Below, piece by piece: positions 61,809 through 64,000 of a DNA stretch of 64,000 nucleotides. Source of the DNA: Stereum hirsutum FP-91666 SS1. Its lineage: Eukaryota; Basidiomycota; Agaricomycetes; Russulales; Stereaceae. The notes under the pieces were generated by a model that saw only the letters and a program-made list of their open reading frames with translations, was not told the origin of the DNA and made no database searches. The DNA lies in assembly GCF_000264905.1 (NCBI RefSeq), contig NW_006763143.1:341711-405710 (forward strand). Direction: 5' to 3'. Made by a program: the position numbers and the translations under genes. Positions within the stretch are counted from its first letter, which is position 1, and the number at the start of each line of letters is the position of its first letter.

Positions 61809-63810
61809 CTAAACCCCCTTCGGACTACCCTTCTCCAAATCCCTCTCCACATTGTTCTTCCCATTCAATGTCTCCCTATCCGCTTCTCTTTCTGCCTCTT
61901 CCTCCTCAGCGATTTCCTTCGGATCCTTCTCCGCCTGAATATCTCTCAGGAACCTCTCCGCCTCCGCCGCATACTTGCACCTCTTCCTGATCTGCGGGCC
62001 AAACTTGAAGAACAAGAAAGGGAACGGCACACACGCCAGCGCCAGAAACGCCGGGATCGTGCTCGCCCAATGGATCCCCAAGTTCTCGAACATGTACGTC
62101 GTGAACAGTGGGAAGGCTGCACCGAAGAGGGAACGCAGGACGGAATTGGCAGCGAGGACGGAGGCGGCGTAGATGACGTAGGCGTCGATGAGGTAGTTCA
62201 TGATGGAAAGGAAGACGAGGACCATGCCGAAGCCGAAGGGTGCGGTGGCGATGACGGAGACGGACCAGTGGACGGAGGGAGAATTTGTCCATGCGAACCA
62301 GAAGAGACCGATGGGGAGGGCGGCACAGGAGATCATGGCAGCGTGGAGACGTTGTTCTGGAGGTGCACGTCCACCAGCCTTCTTGGCAGCACGGACGTAG
62401 CGTTTGTTCTCGTAGAGAATGCTGTGGAAGAAGAGACAACAGAAAGGTAAGACCAGATAGCAAGCAGAAGAGTGTGAAAGACGTACACATAGAGGACACC
62501 GAACATCATGCCGATGGCGACACTGATGAAGGGAAGCGCACCGACACCTTCCGACCAACCACGGTTTTCTTGGTACACGATTGGGAACGCGCCGAAACAC
62601 ATGTACAGTGTTCCGTAGACTGAAGGACACCGCTCGTCAGCATGACCGCAGGAGATAAGTCGACGAAAACAAGGGGAAACTCACTGATAGCCATGTACAA
62701 CGAAAGTAGGAAGACGATCGGCTCCCTAATCAACAAGATCCACGGCCTGCTCAACGCTGTTAGCATCGTCTGGCTGAACGACTGCTTTCCTCTATCGTAG
62801 TCTAACTGGCTGAGATACACTTGACCAGTCATCTCGCTCAGCTTGGCGGCGCGGCGACGAAGGAGAACGGGAGCATAAGTCTCAGGAATGACGAGTGATC
62901 CGACTATCCAGACAACGCCGGTGAAGATGGCCATAAGACCTTCGACCCAACGCCACCCCTCGGTCTCACCAAGAAAACCACCGACGATGGGGCCCATGGT
63001 GGGTCCGAGGAAAGGAGCAGCGGAGAAAATAGCCATGGCGAGACCACGTTCGTTCGCGCTGTGGAGTAAAGCTGGTCAATTATAGTCATATGATGGTATA
63101 GCGAAGAGAATACGCACTCGAACATGTCAGCGATGACACCACCGGCGTTGGTGAGAGGACTTGAACCAATCGCGCCAGCAAAGAACCGGAGAATGACCAG
63201 AGTCTGGATATTTTGCGATCCAGCAGCACCTAAACAATTGGCGTGTGTGAGTATTGTGCAGTTCCGTATAGGGCAAAGTGAACGGAGAATTGAACATACC
63301 GGCATTGAACGCCGTCAGCCCGGCGTACGTCGCAAAGAACAGAACTTGCCGCCCATAAAGTTCACTCAACGGAGCCCAGAGTAATGGCCCAATCGCAAAT
63401 CCAAGCACAAACAACGAAACGCCCAACGTGATGATCTCCGTTCCCACTCCAAAAGCCTCCATCATCTGCGCAATACCTCCCGTGAATGCACTCGAGACGA
63501 ACGCCACAGCCAATGTTGCAATAGCGCACGTCATAGTGATAGTCCACTTCTTCCACTTCTTCCATGTTTTTGGGTTACGTGGGTCGTGTGGGATGAACTC
63601 GATTCGATACGGGTCTTCTGAAGTCCCAGAGCCTGGGTAGGTGTGATGAAGCACTTCATCGGTGACAAGGGATTGAGAAAGAACGAGCTTGTAATGTGGA
63701 ACTTCTGCGGGTGGTAGGGGTGCTGTCGAGGAATGCGGCGAAGGTTTAGATGAGGGAGAAGGCCCCGTAAGGGTGTGCTGCGAGTGGATTGATGAAGCTG
63801 AGCTCTCCAT
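61809..63810 (-). CDS. MFS multidrug/polyamine exporter, DHA1 family (Tpo1/Flu1-like)
   Basis: Five exons (63810-63300, 63229-63118, 63058-62685, 62619-62487, 62421-61809) give 580 residues. A 12-helix proton antiporter of the plasma membrane that extrudes drugs or polyamines. Family features: hydrophilic N-terminus with a [14 protein letters not shown] motif before helix 1, [14 protein letters not shown] (motif A), the ANERGLAMA loop, [13 protein letters not shown] in helix 5 (motif C region), and the loop [18 protein letters not shown] between the halves. The C-terminus is charged and acidic (about the last 60 residues). Intron 4's donor was set to GTACGT so that LYVILYEN continues in frame. 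Substrate unknown. Confidence 0.92.
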
Positions 63811-64000
63811 CGTCGTGATTAGCTGTAAACCGGTTGGATTGACTGTCTTTCCGGGACCGGGGATGGGAGGGGATATGGGGGTAGGATGTGCGAAGGAGAA
63901 CGGTGGGGCAAAGGGCGGGGAGGAGGAAAATCAACCTCAAAGGGTCCCGGTGGATCATCTTATAGCTTTACGCAGTGACATTGCAGGTTTGACTGGTACT
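63811..64000. promoter_or_regulatory. 5' flank of the exporter gene
   Basis: Upstream DNA up to the window edge, with a TATAAGAT string on the minus strand near 63956-63963 as a weak TATA candidate. Confidence 0.3.

Overview
The window is nuclear DNA of a filamentous basidiomycete, most likely an agaricomycete (mushroom-forming) fungus. The genes are dense and on both strands. Most are cut into many short exons by GT-AG introns, usually 47-110 nt, with a few much longer. Several exons are extremely small. The gene content is fungal: a Hog1 MAP kinase, a CreB-type deubiquitinase, an ER class I mannosidase, secreted GMC oxidoreductases, XanA-type dioxygenases and DHA1/hexose MFS carriers. All gene models below were assembled by hand from reading frame, splice sites and family similarity.

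Left part (1-20 kb): the 5' end of a membrane protein gene runs off the left edge (-). It is followed by an extended-SDR reductase (+), a Hog1 stress MAP kinase (-), a conserved-looking protein of unknown function (-) and a hexose transporter (+) with 9-nt and 3-nt exons. Next come a small non-autonomous DNA transposon with a second TA-flanked inverted repeat inside it, a U2 snRNA gene (-) and a small helical protein of unknown function (+). About 3.5 kb without a recognisable gene follows.

Middle (20-46 kb): a CreB/USP12-46 type deubiquitinase (+) with a 1.17 kb intron and a disordered tail of about 730 residues; an 18-exon GH47 alpha-1,2-mannosidase (+); a secreted GMC oxidoreductase (-); a C2H2 zinc-finger factor (-); two tandem XanA-like 2-oxoglutarate dioxygenases (-), the first carrying a one-base frameshift; and a second GMC oxidoreductase (+) whose 14 exons match the first exactly in length.

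Right part (46-64 kb): a centrin/Cdc31 gene (+), about 6 kb of gene-poor DNA, a second C2H2 factor (+), a secreted beta-lactamase-like serine hydrolase (-), a dienelactone hydrolase-family protein (-) and a DHA1 drug/polyamine MFS exporter (-).

Several genes are conserved core functions (Hog1, deubiquitinase, U2, GH47, centrin). They are interleaved with accessory oxidative and catabolic genes (two GMC enzymes, two dioxygenases, hydrolases, transporters), some duplicated locally. I see no CRISPR, bacterial-type operon, rRNA or convincing tRNA. No entirely new system is demonstrated. The most unusual signals are the micro-exons of the transporter, the frameshifted dioxygenase copy, the exon-for-exon GMC pair and the nested inverted-repeat element.
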